Below the pieces are notes generated by a model, which did not search any database, was not told the origin of the DNA, and was given only the letters and a program-made list of their open reading frames with translations. The translations under genes and the position numbers were made by a program. DNA of 33,764 nt from Spirochaetes bacterium ADurb.Bin218 (lineage in GTDB: Bacteria > Spirochaetota > UBA4802 > UBA5550). The stretch is taken from NCBI GenBank assembly GCA_002069965.1, contig MWCI01000036.1, forward strand, positions 1 through 33,764, in the 5' to 3' direction. This document shows, piece after piece, positions 1 through 9,727 of this stretch. How positions within the stretch are numbered: the first letter of the stretch is position 1; each line of letters begins with the position of its first letter.

Positions 1-351
1 ATTACTCTTTTCCCATTCCCAGAAGTGATTTTTACCAGGAGGGAAAGGATCATAGGCAATGACATCTGCTCCAAGTATGCTTAAACATCTTGCCCAATAT
101 CCACTGCCAGCACCTATCTCAACAATAGGTGAAAAGGAGGCAACTTTGGAAAGCACTTCATAATATGGTATGGTAAAGCTATATTCAGAAACAAAATCAA
201 AGCGTAAATTACAGAGAAGTTTACTAAGCTCTTCTTCTGGCAGATGACTGTTGTTATGGATTAGCTTTTGGATCTTTTTAAGATATGGGTTGTCCATAGA
301 TAGATCATCCCGAGAGAGTTTGTAGTAGATTATGTTCTTTGTAAGTTTCAT
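1..351 (-). CDS. SAM-dependent methyltransferase, N-terminal part (cut by window edge)
   Basis: An open frame of 117 codons starts at the ATG at 351-349 and runs without a stop off the left edge, so the 3' end is missing. It contains a class I SAM-binding motif, VEIGAGSGYWARCL (about residues 79-92), followed after one strand by an acidic residue in IAYDPFPPG, as expected for motif II. The N-terminal ~75 residues are polar and have no signal peptide or membrane segment, so the enzyme is probably cytoplasmic. The methyl acceptor cannot be told from this fragment. It is divergent from the signalling gene at 533, with about 180 AT-rich bases between them that must hold both promoters. Confidence 0.75.
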   Translation of the reverse strand, partial: MKLTKNIIYYKLSRDDLSMDNPYLKKIQKLIHNNSHLPEEELSKLLCNLRFDFVSEYSFTIPYYEVLSKVASFSPIVEIGAGSGYWARCLSILGADVIAYDPFPPGKNHFWEWEKSN

Positions 352-532
352 TTTGTTTCCAACAACCGGTAGTATCGCTTTACATTATACATTTTTAGAA
401 ATTATTAGCAGTGGATATTTGTCAAAAAATATTTTTTTAGGGATTTTATTTTACAGATTTTAAACAATATACTTATAAAAAATAAATTTTATAATTGTTT
501 CTGTTAGCTAAACAAAAGGTGGATCTTAAGTT

Positions 533-2296
533 ATGAGAGCTAACAGAGTTTTTGTCTTACTAAAGTCATTCTTTAGTCCTTCAAGGAGTGAGGCCTATAT
601 TTTAATAAGGGTTGGCCTTTCGAGTTTTTTTGCCATATTCATTCTCAATTCAATAATCGCGATATATTCAATTTTTGGGATATCATCACAGCTCTCAGAA
701 AACATAGCAGGAGTCTCTATGGCGAGAAATGCCCAGGTGGTGCTTCAGGAACAGGTTATGGCATGGCAAAACATTCTATTTACCGGAAATAAATTCACTG
801 AGTTTCAGAGCAACTACCATAAATTTTCCAAAAAGAGCGATGAGGTTCAGGATTTTCTCTTTAATCTTAGACTTCAGTATTCTGACGATAATAATATCTC
901 GGAGCAATTGTTAAGATTATCAATTCTGCATAAGGAAATGACATCCATTCTATCCCGTCATATATCAGAGATGGAAGAGAATAATTTTTCCAATACCTAT
1001 ATGAAGGCTATACTCACTAAGGGGATGGAGAGTAATGTATTGGATGCTCTGAATGATATGGTGGTTAAGATTGAAGAGTTTAGTCACAAAAATAGTATAC
1101 ATCTCATGATGCGATATATGCTATTTTCATTTTCTATATCACTTTTCTTTTTAGCCTTTGTTATAATTTATGGAAAAGAAATAGGAAGGCGGCTTATTAA
1201 GACAAATGCTATTTTAGAGACACTGGTTCAGGAAAGAACAAAAGAGTATGTAGAGGCAAATCTCTCTCTCCAAAATGAGATCAAAGAACATAAACTGACT
1301 CAGGAAAAGTTATTGTCCTCAAAATTAGAGGTTGAAGAAAAGAATAAACTTCTGTCAATATCTGAAAGAAAATATAGGCACATAGTAGAAGGGACAAGTG
1401 AGATAATATTTACTCTCGATGAAAACTGGTTTTTTAAAAGTGCAAATGATGCAATCAAAACAGAACTCAAGATTAATCCCGATTATCTATCATCCTATTG
1501 TTTTGTTGATTTGATTTGTGATGAAATTACAGATACAGCATTAATGAGAAAGATATTAATAGAAAAGCTGGAGGAAGCAAAAAGGGAAAAGAAAATTTTG
1601 AAATTCAATGCTTTACTTAAAACACCAAATTTAATAGAGCCTGTGGAATATAAGATAAAGATTGAATTCATAGAGATCGAAGGCGAAAGTGAAATTATAG
1701 GTAAGGCAAGTAAAGTTTCAGATAGCAAGTTTCTTGATGCCTTTATTAGTGAAAAGTGTGAATATATGATTCGCAATCTGCTTTTTGAGGCTGATTCCAT
1801 TTCTCATAGAATTACGGATAATCTGCAGAAGTATATGGATAAGAGTGAGGTTAACCTTATAAGAATTGGTTTAAGAGAGATTATCATAAATTCCATAGAA
1901 CATGGAAATTTAAATATTACCTTTGAAGAAAAGTCAGAGGCAATTATGAATGATAGATATTTTTCTTTCCTTAATCAAAGACAAAATCATCCAGAATACA
2001 AAGACAGACGTGTTCGCATAGAGTATCTTATCTCTCCAACAAAGGCCGTTTATAAGATTACAGATCAGGGAAAGGGATTTAATCATAAAAAGTATATGAA
2101 TAATGAACTTTTAAAAGACAATCTTGCCCATGGCAGAGGTATTGCCATGGTAAGAAATATCTTTGATGAGGTGAGATATAATTTTAGAGGGAACCAGGTC
2201 TTGCTTGTAAAGTATTTAGGTGATGATGATTTGAAACAGGTAAATGATATATCTGATTCCATTCAAGAGGAGCAAGTCAATGCTGAGGTCAGTTGA
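533..2296 (+). CDS. Membrane sensor with PAS and RsbW-type HATPase_c domain
   Basis: A 587-aa protein. Membrane segments lie at about residues 25-50 and 192-215 and enclose a ~140-residue presumably extracytoplasmic helical domain. A coiled coil (about 228-278) and a PAS-like domain (about 278-400; begins ERKYRHIVEGTSEIIFTLDE) follow. The C-terminal ATP-binding domain has an N box (REIIINSIEHGN, ~449-459), a G1 box (DQGKGF, 511-516) and a G2 box (HGRGIAMV, 533-540). I see no HisKA phospho-acceptor histidine box, so this resembles the RsbW/SpoIIAB serine-kinase type rather than a classical histidine kinase. The start is supported by AAGGTGG upstream of ATG 533. Its stop overlaps the next gene, a PP2C phosphatase, by 17 nt, which suggests a kinase/phosphatase partner-switching pair. 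The phosphorylation target is not visible in the window. Confidence 0.85.
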   Translation: MRANRVFVLLKSFFSPSRSEAYILIRVGLSSFFAIFILNSIIAIYSIFGISSQLSENIAGVSMARNAQVVLQEQVMAWQNILFTGNKFTEFQSNYHKFSKKSDEVQDFLFNLRLQYSDDNNISEQLLRLSILHKEMTSILSRHISEMEENNFSNTYMKAILTKGMESNVLDALNDMVVKIEEFSHKNSIHLMMRYMLFSFSISLFFLAFVIIYGKEIGRRLIKTNAILETLVQERTKEYVEANLSLQNEIKEHKLTQEKLLSSKLEVEEKNKLLSISERKYRHIVEGTSEIIFTLDENWFFKSANDAIKTELKINPDYLSSYCFVDLICDEITDTALMRKILIEKLEEAKREKKILKFNALLKTPNLIEPVEYKIKIEFIEIEGESEIIGKASKVSDSKFLDAFISEKCEYMIRNLLFEADSISHRITDNLQKYMDKSEVNLIRIGLREIIINSIEHGNLNITFEEKSEAIMNDRYFSFLNQRQNHPEYKDRRVRIEYLISPTKAVYKITDQGKGFNHKKYMNNELLKDNLAHGRGIAMVRNIFDEVRYNFRGNQVLLVKYLGDDDLKQVNDISDSIQEEQVNAEVS

Positions 2297-3434
2297 AAAG
2301 GAAATATCTAAGGGTGAGGTAATTGCCAGGAGATGTTCATCTTTTTTTTATATCTCAGATAAAATTACTATTGGTGAGGCTGCTGAGCTTTTTCTGGATA
2401 ATAGTCATATTGATGTTTTGGGCGTCACAGATGAGGATCGCCTTGTAAAGGGTATTGTTCTCCGTAACGATCTATTTTCTCTCATAGGGCAGAAGTTTGG
2501 CAGAGAGCTTTATCTCAACAGAAATATAAGTGAGGTATTGAAAGAGGCTCCGTTGATTTATTACAGGAGGAATACATTTTCTGTTATAGAAGAAATTTCC
2601 AGCGAGCTTAATTCACCTGTGAATAGATATTATGTACTGGTAGATGATAAAAATAGATTTTGTGGCATAACCTCAAGCCGCGATCTGGTATTTTTTTTGT
2701 CCGATATGATGAGGCGGGAGATCAAAATGACTCAAAGCATTCATTCCTCGCTGGTAGTAAAAGCTATTAGAGAGGAAAGTTCAAGTTTTCAGATTTTTGG
2801 AGCTGTTATGCCTGCTGGAGATATAGGGGGGGATTTTCAATATTGTAGATGTATAAATAATGAACGATGGTTTTTTTCTCTTTGTGATGTAAGCGGAAAA
2901 GGGTTAAATGCTGGGATGATTGCTGGAGCTGTTAGTGGGATGTATGCTGTTTATGATTTTTCAAAGGGACTATCTGATATACTTAAAAGGATTAATTCAC
3001 ATATCTACGATTTATTTGGTGGCGAAATATTTCTTACTGGAATTTTTTTTGAAGTAGATGAGCTTGATTTTAAGATAAGGCTTTTTGATATGGGGCATTC
3101 TTTTTTATATATACTCAGGGATGGCAGATTATATGCTCCTTCTACATCAAAAGAAAATATGCCCCTTGGAGTTTTACCTGAGATTGAACCGGAAGAGGTT
3201 TTGATCAAAATTAAAAGTGGTGATATGATTATTGCATTTAGTGATGGCTTAATTGAACAGACAAATATATCAGGAGAGCCCTTTGGTCAGCAGAGAGTTC
3301 TCTCTTTTGTATCTCGATATAGAAATACTCCTCCTGAAAAAATATGGAAACTTATTCATTCAGATTTTGAATCATGGAGAATGGGGAATTCTCAGTCTGA
3401 TGATGTTTCTATGCTAATTATGAAAATTAAATAG
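2280..3434 (+). CDS. CBS-pair PP2C (SpoIIE/RsbU-type) serine phosphatase
   Basis: A 384-aa soluble protein. Residues ~20-145 form two CBS repeats (GVTDEDRLVKGIVLRNDLF; VLVDDKNRFCGITSSRDLV), the adenine-nucleotide-sensing module. Residues ~165-384 are a SpoIIE-type PP2C phosphatase with the metal-binding motifs GDIGGDF (D181, D185), DVSGKG (203-208), SDGLIEQ and QSDDVSML. I place the start at ATG 2280, preceded by AGAGGAG at a good distance; an in-frame ATG at 2244 lies deep in the upstream gene and has no such site. The 17-nt overlap with the HATPase_c gene implies translational coupling. The inferred role is to dephosphorylate an anti-sigma antagonist or similar STAS protein in response to nucleotide level. 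Confidence 0.88.
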   Translation: MLRSVEKEISKGEVIARRCSSFFYISDKITIGEAAELFLDNSHIDVLGVTDEDRLVKGIVLRNDLFSLIGQKFGRELYLNRNISEVLKEAPLIYYRRNTFSVIEEISSELNSPVNRYYVLVDDKNRFCGITSSRDLVFFLSDMMRREIKMTQSIHSSLVVKAIREESSSFQIFGAVMPAGDIGGDFQYCRCINNERWFFSLCDVSGKGLNAGMIAGAVSGMYAVYDFSKGLSDILKRINSHIYDLFGGEIFLTGIFFEVDELDFKIRLFDMGHSFLYILRDGRLYAPSTSKENMPLGVLPEIEPEEVLIKIKSGDMIIAFSDGLIEQTNISGEPFGQQRVLSFVSRYRNTPPEKIWKLIHSDFESWRMGNSQSDDVSMLIMKIK

Positions 3435-3561
3435 ATGATATTAACAAAATTTTTATATAAAATTAACATAACTTTATGATTTAAAAATCATTAAAAATTA
3501 AAAATAACCTGCTGATTCAAAAAAGTTGAAACAGCTATAAATTCTATGAAGAGGCAGGTTT

Positions 3562-5280
3562 ATGCAAAAATTTTGGCTCTCCTTAAGACTGCGAAGCAAG
3601 ATAATGATTCTTGGAATTTCTTCTCTACTGCTCTTTGTGACTATTACACTGGTATATTTTATCCCTTCAATCAGGGATGCTGCAATTGAAAAGAAGAGGG
3701 AAGGCTTAAAAGATAATGTCCAGATGGCAGTAAACCTTTTTGAAGCACTCAAATTTGAAGAAGAAAATGGTAGAATTAGCCCTGATGAGGCTTTGTTTAA
3801 AGGCATATATTACACAGGCAAATTCCGATTTGGAAAGGACAAAATGAGCACTGTCTGGATAATTAATGGGGATGGTGGTATATGCTCAATGCCCTTTAGA
3901 GAGGATCTTGTTGGCAAAAATATATCAATTTTTGATAAAGATTCAAGGGAGAATATTTATAGAGCGATGATAGAGCTTTCCAGAACAAAGGGGGAAGCCT
4001 TTTTTGAATATCGCACTCAGTATAAGTCAGAGGTTACCAAAGTCGTTCCTGTGATTTCTTATGTAATTTATTATAAACCCTATGATATAATAATAGGTTC
4101 AACAATATATATAGAGGATATTCGCAGTGAGATTGCGACTCTTTATATTAAGGTCATTGCAGTTACCATTTTTCTATCTCTTGTCTTTATAGCAATTCTC
4201 TTCCTTGCCTCGGGGCGCATAGTCAGGCCTGTAAAAAAGATAATAGAGGGAATCTCCAATGGTAATCTCAATACAGTTTTGACTACAGAATTGAGAGATG
4301 AGATAGGTGAATTAGTTGATAAATTTAACCTCTTTGTTTCAAACATTAGAGGGGTTGTTCTTGAGATTAAAGAAACAACCGATAAATTAGCTACATCCTC
4401 AGAAGAGCTCTCTGCATTATCGTCAAATTTTGCAATTCAGTCTGAAGAGCAAAACAGGTATTCTGCAGAGGTGAGTCGCACGGTGGGTGAAATAACTCAT
4501 GAGGTCGAACTTATTGCCATGCAGATTGATAGGGAATTTGAAAAGATGAATAATCTTATAAGAATATTAAGCACCCTTTCTGATTTAATTGATAACCTTG
4601 AGGGAAGCGCTCAAAAGGCTCTTGATACAATAAGCAAAATATCCATTGACGCAATGAGTGGGGAAAATTCATTAAAGCTAATGCTTGATAGTATTGTCCA
4701 TATAGAGAAACGTTCAGAAAGCATGAATGAGATAGTTGATATGATAAACAGCATATCTGATAATATCAATTTGCTTTCACTCAATGCCTCAATAGAAGCT
4801 GCCCGAGCTGGGAATGCTGGACGAGGCTTTGCTGTGGTTGCTGAAGAGATCTCAAAACTTGCTGACGCTACATCAAGCAGTATATCCAGAATAAGTAGCA
4901 TAATAACAGATAATCATAATGAACTAAAGGATGGATTTGCCCATATCCAGACTACTGTCAATATAATTGAAAGCATACTTGAGGGATTTTCTGGAATAAA
5001 GCTCTGGATAGAAAGCTTTTCTTTACAGATTAAAGAACAAATCGGGACAAAGGAAAGCATAGAAAATGAAGTGCGAGAAATAAGAGATATGTCTGACATG
5101 ATTAGAAAAACAATAAGAGAACAAAAGGCCTCAGTGCTTGAAATTAATAAGCTTATGGCAAACATAAATGAAGGGACAGAGTCAATAAGCTCTGGCTCTG
5201 AGGAACTTGCCACTGGAGCTGGAGAGGTAACAGCAGTTGCAGAAAGCCTTAGAGAGAAGGTGAGTATTTTTAAATTATAA
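3562..5280 (+). CDS. Methyl-accepting chemotaxis protein with periplasmic Cache sensor
   Basis: A 572-aa transmembrane chemoreceptor. An N-terminal membrane helix (~14-33) is followed by a periplasmic single-Cache-like domain (~40-185; contains [14 protein letters not shown] and [17 protein letters not shown]). A second membrane helix (~190-215), a HAMP domain (~216-270; [15 protein letters not shown]) and the long MCP signalling coiled coil complete it. The kinase-contacting hairpin tip is clear at ~403-425 ([23 protein letters not shown]). It probably senses a small extracellular ligand and controls CheA and flagellar reversal. GAGGCAGG sits before ATG 3562. It stands alone, about 130 nt after the phosphatase gene, and is convergent with the GH13 gene. 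No terminator is obvious in the 43-nt gap. Confidence 0.93.
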   Translation: MQKFWLSLRLRSKIMILGISSLLLFVTITLVYFIPSIRDAAIEKKREGLKDNVQMAVNLFEALKFEEENGRISPDEALFKGIYYTGKFRFGKDKMSTVWIINGDGGICSMPFREDLVGKNISIFDKDSRENIYRAMIELSRTKGEAFFEYRTQYKSEVTKVVPVISYVIYYKPYDIIIGSTIYIEDIRSEIATLYIKVIAVTIFLSLVFIAILFLASGRIVRPVKKIIEGISNGNLNTVLTTELRDEIGELVDKFNLFVSNIRGVVLEIKETTDKLATSSEELSALSSNFAIQSEEQNRYSAEVSRTVGEITHEVELIAMQIDREFEKMNNLIRILSTLSDLIDNLEGSAQKALDTISKISIDAMSGENSLKLMLDSIVHIEKRSESMNEIVDMINSISDNINLLSLNASIEAARAGNAGRGFAVVAEEISKLADATSSSISRISSIITDNHNELKDGFAHIQTTVNIIESILEGFSGIKLWIESFSLQIKEQIGTKESIENEVREIRDMSDMIRKTIREQKASVLEINKLMANINEGTESISSGSEELATGAGEVTAVAESLREKVSIFKL

Positions 5281-5323
5281 AAATGGAACTGCCTCTAACT
5301 TGTAGCTCCCACATAATTTCTAT

Positions 5324-6931
5324 TTAAAGCTCGCCTATTTTCATTATCACTGTTGCTTCATAAGGAGCAAGTGTGAGAGAGAGATTTGTGAGATGCTCAC
5401 GATTTGATCTATGGGTAGAAAGCATTACCCTCCATTGACCTCTTTCATTTATGTGAATCTTTTTTTCTTTTTTTGAGAAATTGAGTGCAATAAAAAATTT
5501 TTCATCTTCGTAAAATCTGAAATATGCAAGAGATCCGTTAAAGCCTTTTATGGCAGCAGAAATTTCACCAACAGCAAGGGCTTTATGTTTTTTTCTGAGA
5601 TGGATCAGGTTTCTGTAGAGATTTAAAATGGAGTAGCGATCTTTCATCTGAGATTTAACATTAATTTTTTTATAGTTGCTATCAACAGGAAGCCATGGTC
5701 TTGTCTCAGAAAAGCCAGCATTCTCTTTAGAATTCCACAGCATTGGAGTTCTGGAACAATCTCTACCTGAATATACAGGCCAGTATCTTTTCCCGAGGGG
5801 ATCAACTATTTCACTTCGTCTTAATCTGGTATTTGTCATCCCAAGCTCTTCTCCATAATATATGAATGGAGTCCCTTTTATAGTGAGTAAAAATACTGCA
5901 GCTACTCTCGCCCTTTTTTCTGAGTCACTTCCCCCAAGAAATCTTGTTCTGCTTCGTGGTTGATCGTGATTTGACAAAACATTACATGGCCATCCCTCTG
6001 GAGGAAGTGCTTTATACCATTTCTTAATACAAGTATAAAATTGTCTTGCACTCCATAATCTATACATAATAGAAAAATCAAAGGCCATATGCAGTTCATC
6101 GTGGCCGTTACCAAGGAATGAAGCAGACAGTTCAGGATCTCCTGGGGGCAAAGTAAAGACTTCTCCAACAGTCATTCTGTTGTCATACTCATCAATAACC
6201 TTGCGAAGTTCTTTGAGATATTGATGAACCTCCGGTCTGTTTCGATCATATTTATGTCTTTCTGGATTAAGAGGCCTGATTGTCCATGGATTATCTCTGA
6301 ATTTTTCATCCTTAACGAACCAGTTAACAACGTCAAGTCTAAAGCCAGCAACTCCTTTATCAAGCCAGAATCTCATCATTTTATAAATTGCATTGCGCAT
6401 ATCACTGTTTCGCCAGTTTAGATCTGGCTGTTCCTTTAAGAAGGAGTGGAGATAGTATTCACCTGTTTCGATATCAAGCTCCCATGCACTTCCCCCAAAA
6501 GCGGATTTCCAGTTGTTTGGAGGAGCCCCATTTTTTCCTTTGCGCCATATATACCAGTTTCGTTTATCGTTATCAGGGGATGAACGTGACTTGATAAACC
6601 ATTTATGCAGGTGAGAGGTGTGATTTACTACCAGATCCATTATTATCTTTATATTCCGTTTATGAGCTTCTTCTATAAGTCTGTCAAAGTCTTCCATTGT
6701 TCCGTATGAGGGATCTATATCATAATAATCAGATATATCATAACCAAAATCATACATTGGAGATTTGTTTATAGGAGAAAGCCAGATTGCCTCAATACCA
6801 AGCCACTGTAGATAATCTAATTTTTGAATTATGCCATTGATATCTCCTATGCCATCGTTGTTACTGTCAAAGAAGCTTCGGGGATATATCTGATATATTA
6901 CGCCACTTTGCCACCATTTATAGTCTTTCAT
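5324..6931 (-). CDS. GH13 alpha-glucosidase / oligo-1,6-glucosidase-like
   Basis: A 535-aa cytoplasmic enzyme of glycoside hydrolase family 13, close to the usual ~550 aa of oligo-1,6-glucosidases and related enzymes. It begins KDYKWWQSGVIYQIYPRSF. Visible conserved regions are DLVVNHTS (region I), GFRLDVVNWF with the nucleophile Asp (region II), TVGEVF with the acid/base Glu (region III) and VLSNHDQPR (region IV). The (beta/alpha)8 barrel is followed by a C-terminal beta domain ending about residue 535. No signal peptide is seen, so it probably acts on imported oligosaccharides or an internal glucoside. Its ATG overlaps the stop of the PHP-glycosyltransferase gene by one base (TAATG), so the two are translationally coupled and probably act on the same glycoside. 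Exact substrate (isomaltose, sucrose, trehalose or other) is undetermined. Confidence 0.92.
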   Translation of the reverse strand: MKDYKWWQSGVIYQIYPRSFFDSNNDGIGDINGIIQKLDYLQWLGIEAIWLSPINKSPMYDFGYDISDYYDIDPSYGTMEDFDRLIEEAHKRNIKIIMDLVVNHTSHLHKWFIKSRSSPDNDKRNWYIWRKGKNGAPPNNWKSAFGGSAWELDIETGEYYLHSFLKEQPDLNWRNSDMRNAIYKMMRFWLDKGVAGFRLDVVNWFVKDEKFRDNPWTIRPLNPERHKYDRNRPEVHQYLKELRKVIDEYDNRMTVGEVFTLPPGDPELSASFLGNGHDELHMAFDFSIMYRLWSARQFYTCIKKWYKALPPEGWPCNVLSNHDQPRSRTRFLGGSDSEKRARVAAVFLLTIKGTPFIYYGEELGMTNTRLRRSEIVDPLGKRYWPVYSGRDCSRTPMLWNSKENAGFSETRPWLPVDSNYKKINVKSQMKDRYSILNLYRNLIHLRKKHKALAVGEISAAIKGFNGSLAYFRFYEDEKFFIALNFSKKEKKIHINERGQWRVMLSTHRSNREHLTNLSLTLAPYEATVIMKIGEL

Positions 6932-9573
6932 TATAAAAGACCTGTATCCTTTAATAATTTTTCTATTATGTTTGTTGCAGTAAAATCCTTTGAACGCAAA
7001 AGCGCAGATTGACTCATCTCTGTTCTTTTGTTTTTAAGGAAGAAGTTTGTTATCACCTCTGCCATTTTTTCTCTTGTATTGACAAGATATCCTGATTTTT
7101 CGTTTTCGATTATATCCTTGGGTCCCTTTGTATTATATGATACAACAGGGCATCCGCAACTGAAGGCCTCCACAATAACATTGCCGAAGGTATCAAATCT
7201 TGAGGGTAGTATAAGAATGTCCGCTGCTGAATATAGTTCTGGAAGTCTGTCGTGGGAAACCCAGCCTGTGAATTTTGCCTCTGGCAATAAGGATCTCAGT
7301 TTTTCTTCCTCTGGGCCTTTGCCTGCAATTACAATTTCTAAATCAGGAATCTGCTCTTTCACTTTTGAATATATAAATGGCAGATCCATTATCCCTTTTT
7401 CTTCGCTAATCCTGCCAACAAAAAGCATTATCTTCTTTTGGTTATCAATTCCAAAGGCTTCCTCTTTTGAGATATTACGCATGGTAAATTTTTCATCAAC
7501 CCAGTGAGAAGTAAGTCTAACATCTGTTTTTTTGAATTCCATGTCAGGTCCACTGAACCATCTCTTTTGTTCTTTATTTAGCACCAGTACTCTATCGTAA
7601 GATCTATAGAAACCTCGTAGTATTCGTCTCAGTCTACTCATTGCAGGTTGAGAAAATTTTAGGCTGTCTCTGGCAAAGGTAATCCAATCTGTGTGCACAA
7701 AAAAGAAAGCAGGAACAGTATAGGCAGATTTGAGGTATATTGAAATAAGCCCCATAGGCCCCTCTGTTGAGCATAAGATTCTATCGTATTCACCTTTGAG
7801 GAATTGTTTTTGAATATCAAGAATATTTGGAATTCTTATAGGTTGCTGTTGATAAAAAGGTGGAGTATATACAGCCACAGGTTTTATGACTATTAGATTA
7901 TCCTCTGATTTAAGAGAATCACTGCAGGTAAGTATATCTATTGGCAGATCCCTTTTTCTTATTTCATAGAGCATCTGCTGCAGGAACATGGATACTCCAT
8001 TGCCATCGTCAAATGTATCTGTAAGCCATAGCATTCGTTTTGGGTAGTGCATATAATTTAGTTTTTCTGAAAAGGCGTTGAGGAGTTTTCTTGCGCTATA
8101 CATTACCTTACTTGATGAATAGTTTGCAGCAGATATTACGGTAGAGGCAAGAAAAGGGAAGGTTAGACCATCAAGAAATTCAGGTGCATTGAACTTTTGC
8201 TTTTTGTCTTTTTTATTGCCGGCTTCAAATATCTTGCGTATATTTGCTGGAATTTCTAAGCTGTTGATTAGCTCCTCTGCGCTATTGAATTTGTACTCAT
8301 TGTCTTGTGATAGCTTTTCAAGTTTTTTATTTAGCCTTTCAAACATGAGATTGAAAAGGGTGCTGTGTATTGTCTCTATGGATTTTTCAAAGGAGGTTGC
8401 CATCTTGTCTGGCTCTTTTTTCCTTGTGTTTGCCATTGAAACAGCTTCCTTAAATACAGGGCGATAATCTTTGGGTATCATTATTTTTTTTATAAAGTTA
8501 GGGGACTCCCCCTGTAGGCATTGATGAAAGAGAGTAAGAAAGTTAACAGTGAGCTTATGCCTTTGAAGTTCTGAAAAGCCGTTTATAATCAAAAAAGATA
8601 AGAGCTTATCCTTTGCATCTCCTTTGTGTAAAAGCAGTCGCAAGAGGCCTGGATCTTTCATGTTCATGACAATCTGACAGAAATAATCAAGAAAGGCGAC
8701 AGTCATTTTTTCTGTATTGTTATATCCACCAAAAGGAGCGCTATCCCCATCGAGGAGAGCTTTTAATGTTAGTTCGCTAATTTTTGTTGTTTTAATCTTT
8801 TCTTTTAAATTTTTGACATAGAGCTTGGTGCCTGTAAGACCTGTAAAGATTCCCATGTGAGAGTCAGAGCCGCCATACATTTTCTTGCGTTGAGTATCTC
8901 TACAGAAGAATGAAGATTTTATGCAAAATTTTTTTTCAAATCTTTCAATTGACTCAGGTGTCATGGATTCTATCCATCGTTTTACAAGAAGGTTCTGCCA
9001 TGTATCCCTTTGACCGTTTATGACTTCAAACCTTTCAAAAACAAGAGTCATCTTGTCAAAAAAATCCAGAGAAAGATTGCTATTGTCCTTATAGTGATAA
9101 AGGGGATGAGCCCATATTGTTGGTATTTCATTTTCAAGTGCATATTCTTGGAATCTGTATATGTCCTGTCGAAATTTAAATAGCTTTTCTTCTTGAGCAG
9201 GTGTAAAACCATAGGCAAGAACGTGAATCTTTGCATCAAAATCAGGCACAGTGCAACTGAACTCAGCACCGCTTAATATATCATATCCTTTATCCTGAAG
9301 ATAGTAGCATGATCGTGCATTATTGTGGTTTGTTACAGTGAAGGAGTTGCATCTGTGATCCTCAAGTATGGATATAAGCTTTTCTGGTTCAAGCCATGTT
9401 TCTGGTATATTGAGCATTCTTCCAATTATCTCATCGGGCTCACTGCTGTTTTTATCGTGACAGTGAAGATCAATAGTGAGGCTTTCTTCTTCAGGGAATC
9501 TCAGTGACTGCTCATAGTTAAATACTGAAATCTCTCTGTTAATTCTTTGAAAAAAGGATTCCTTGTAATTCAT
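6931..9573 (-). CDS. PHP phosphoesterase - GT4 glycosyltransferase fusion
   Basis: An 880-aa soluble protein with two recognisable enzymatic halves. Residues ~33-250 form a PHP-type metal phosphoesterase domain with the expected ligands: DLHCH (H37, H39), TNHNN (H83), GAEFSC (E104), WAHPLYH (H156) and GGSDSH (D237, H239). Residues ~255-535 are helical and unassigned. Residues ~535-880 form a GT-B fold family 4 glycosyltransferase (FVGRISEEKG; SRFDTFGNVIVEAFSCGCPVV, the C-terminal nucleotide-sugar site with the E..F.CG..VV signature). GGAG lies 6 nt upstream of ATG 9573. It is the first gene of a two-gene unit with the GH13 enzyme. A plausible reading is that a sugar phosphate is made by the transferase and dephosphorylated by the PHP domain, giving a glycoside that GH13 later splits; this is inference only. 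Confidence 0.85.
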   Translation of the reverse strand: MNYKESFFQRINREISVFNYEQSLRFPEEESLTIDLHCHDKNSSEPDEIIGRMLNIPETWLEPEKLISILEDHRCNSFTVTNHNNARSCYYLQDKGYDILSGAEFSCTVPDFDAKIHVLAYGFTPAQEEKLFKFRQDIYRFQEYALENEIPTIWAHPLYHYKDNSNLSLDFFDKMTLVFERFEVINGQRDTWQNLLVKRWIESMTPESIERFEKKFCIKSSFFCRDTQRKKMYGGSDSHMGIFTGLTGTKLYVKNLKEKIKTTKISELTLKALLDGDSAPFGGYNNTEKMTVAFLDYFCQIVMNMKDPGLLRLLLHKGDAKDKLLSFLIINGFSELQRHKLTVNFLTLFHQCLQGESPNFIKKIMIPKDYRPVFKEAVSMANTRKKEPDKMATSFEKSIETIHSTLFNLMFERLNKKLEKLSQDNEYKFNSAEELINSLEIPANIRKIFEAGNKKDKKQKFNAPEFLDGLTFPFLASTVISAANYSSSKVMYSARKLLNAFSEKLNYMHYPKRMLWLTDTFDDGNGVSMFLQQMLYEIRKRDLPIDILTCSDSLKSEDNLIVIKPVAVYTPPFYQQQPIRIPNILDIQKQFLKGEYDRILCSTEGPMGLISIYLKSAYTVPAFFFVHTDWITFARDSLKFSQPAMSRLRRILRGFYRSYDRVLVLNKEQKRWFSGPDMEFKKTDVRLTSHWVDEKFTMRNISKEEAFGIDNQKKIMLFVGRISEEKGIMDLPFIYSKVKEQIPDLEIVIAGKGPEEEKLRSLLPEAKFTGWVSHDRLPELYSAADILILPSRFDTFGNVIVEAFSCGCPVVSYNTKGPKDIIENEKSGYLVNTREKMAEVITNFFLKNKRTEMSQSALLRSKDFTATNIIEKLLKDTGLL

Positions 9574-9727
9574 ATATTCTCCATAAAAAACTTGATTTCA
9601 AACAAAAAATAAATATCTTCAAATTTCGGTTCAAAAAAAAGATTTATTTGTTAAGAAAATATAAGGGATTTGCAAGGTTTTTGTTAATAGATTTAACTCC
9701 TGTAAGACTTTTACTTGACTTGATAGC

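Noticed and set aside
7028-7507. Plus-strand open frame of 159 codons
   Set aside because: It is the antisense shadow of the glycosyltransferase domain, whose motifs are unmistakable on the minus strand.
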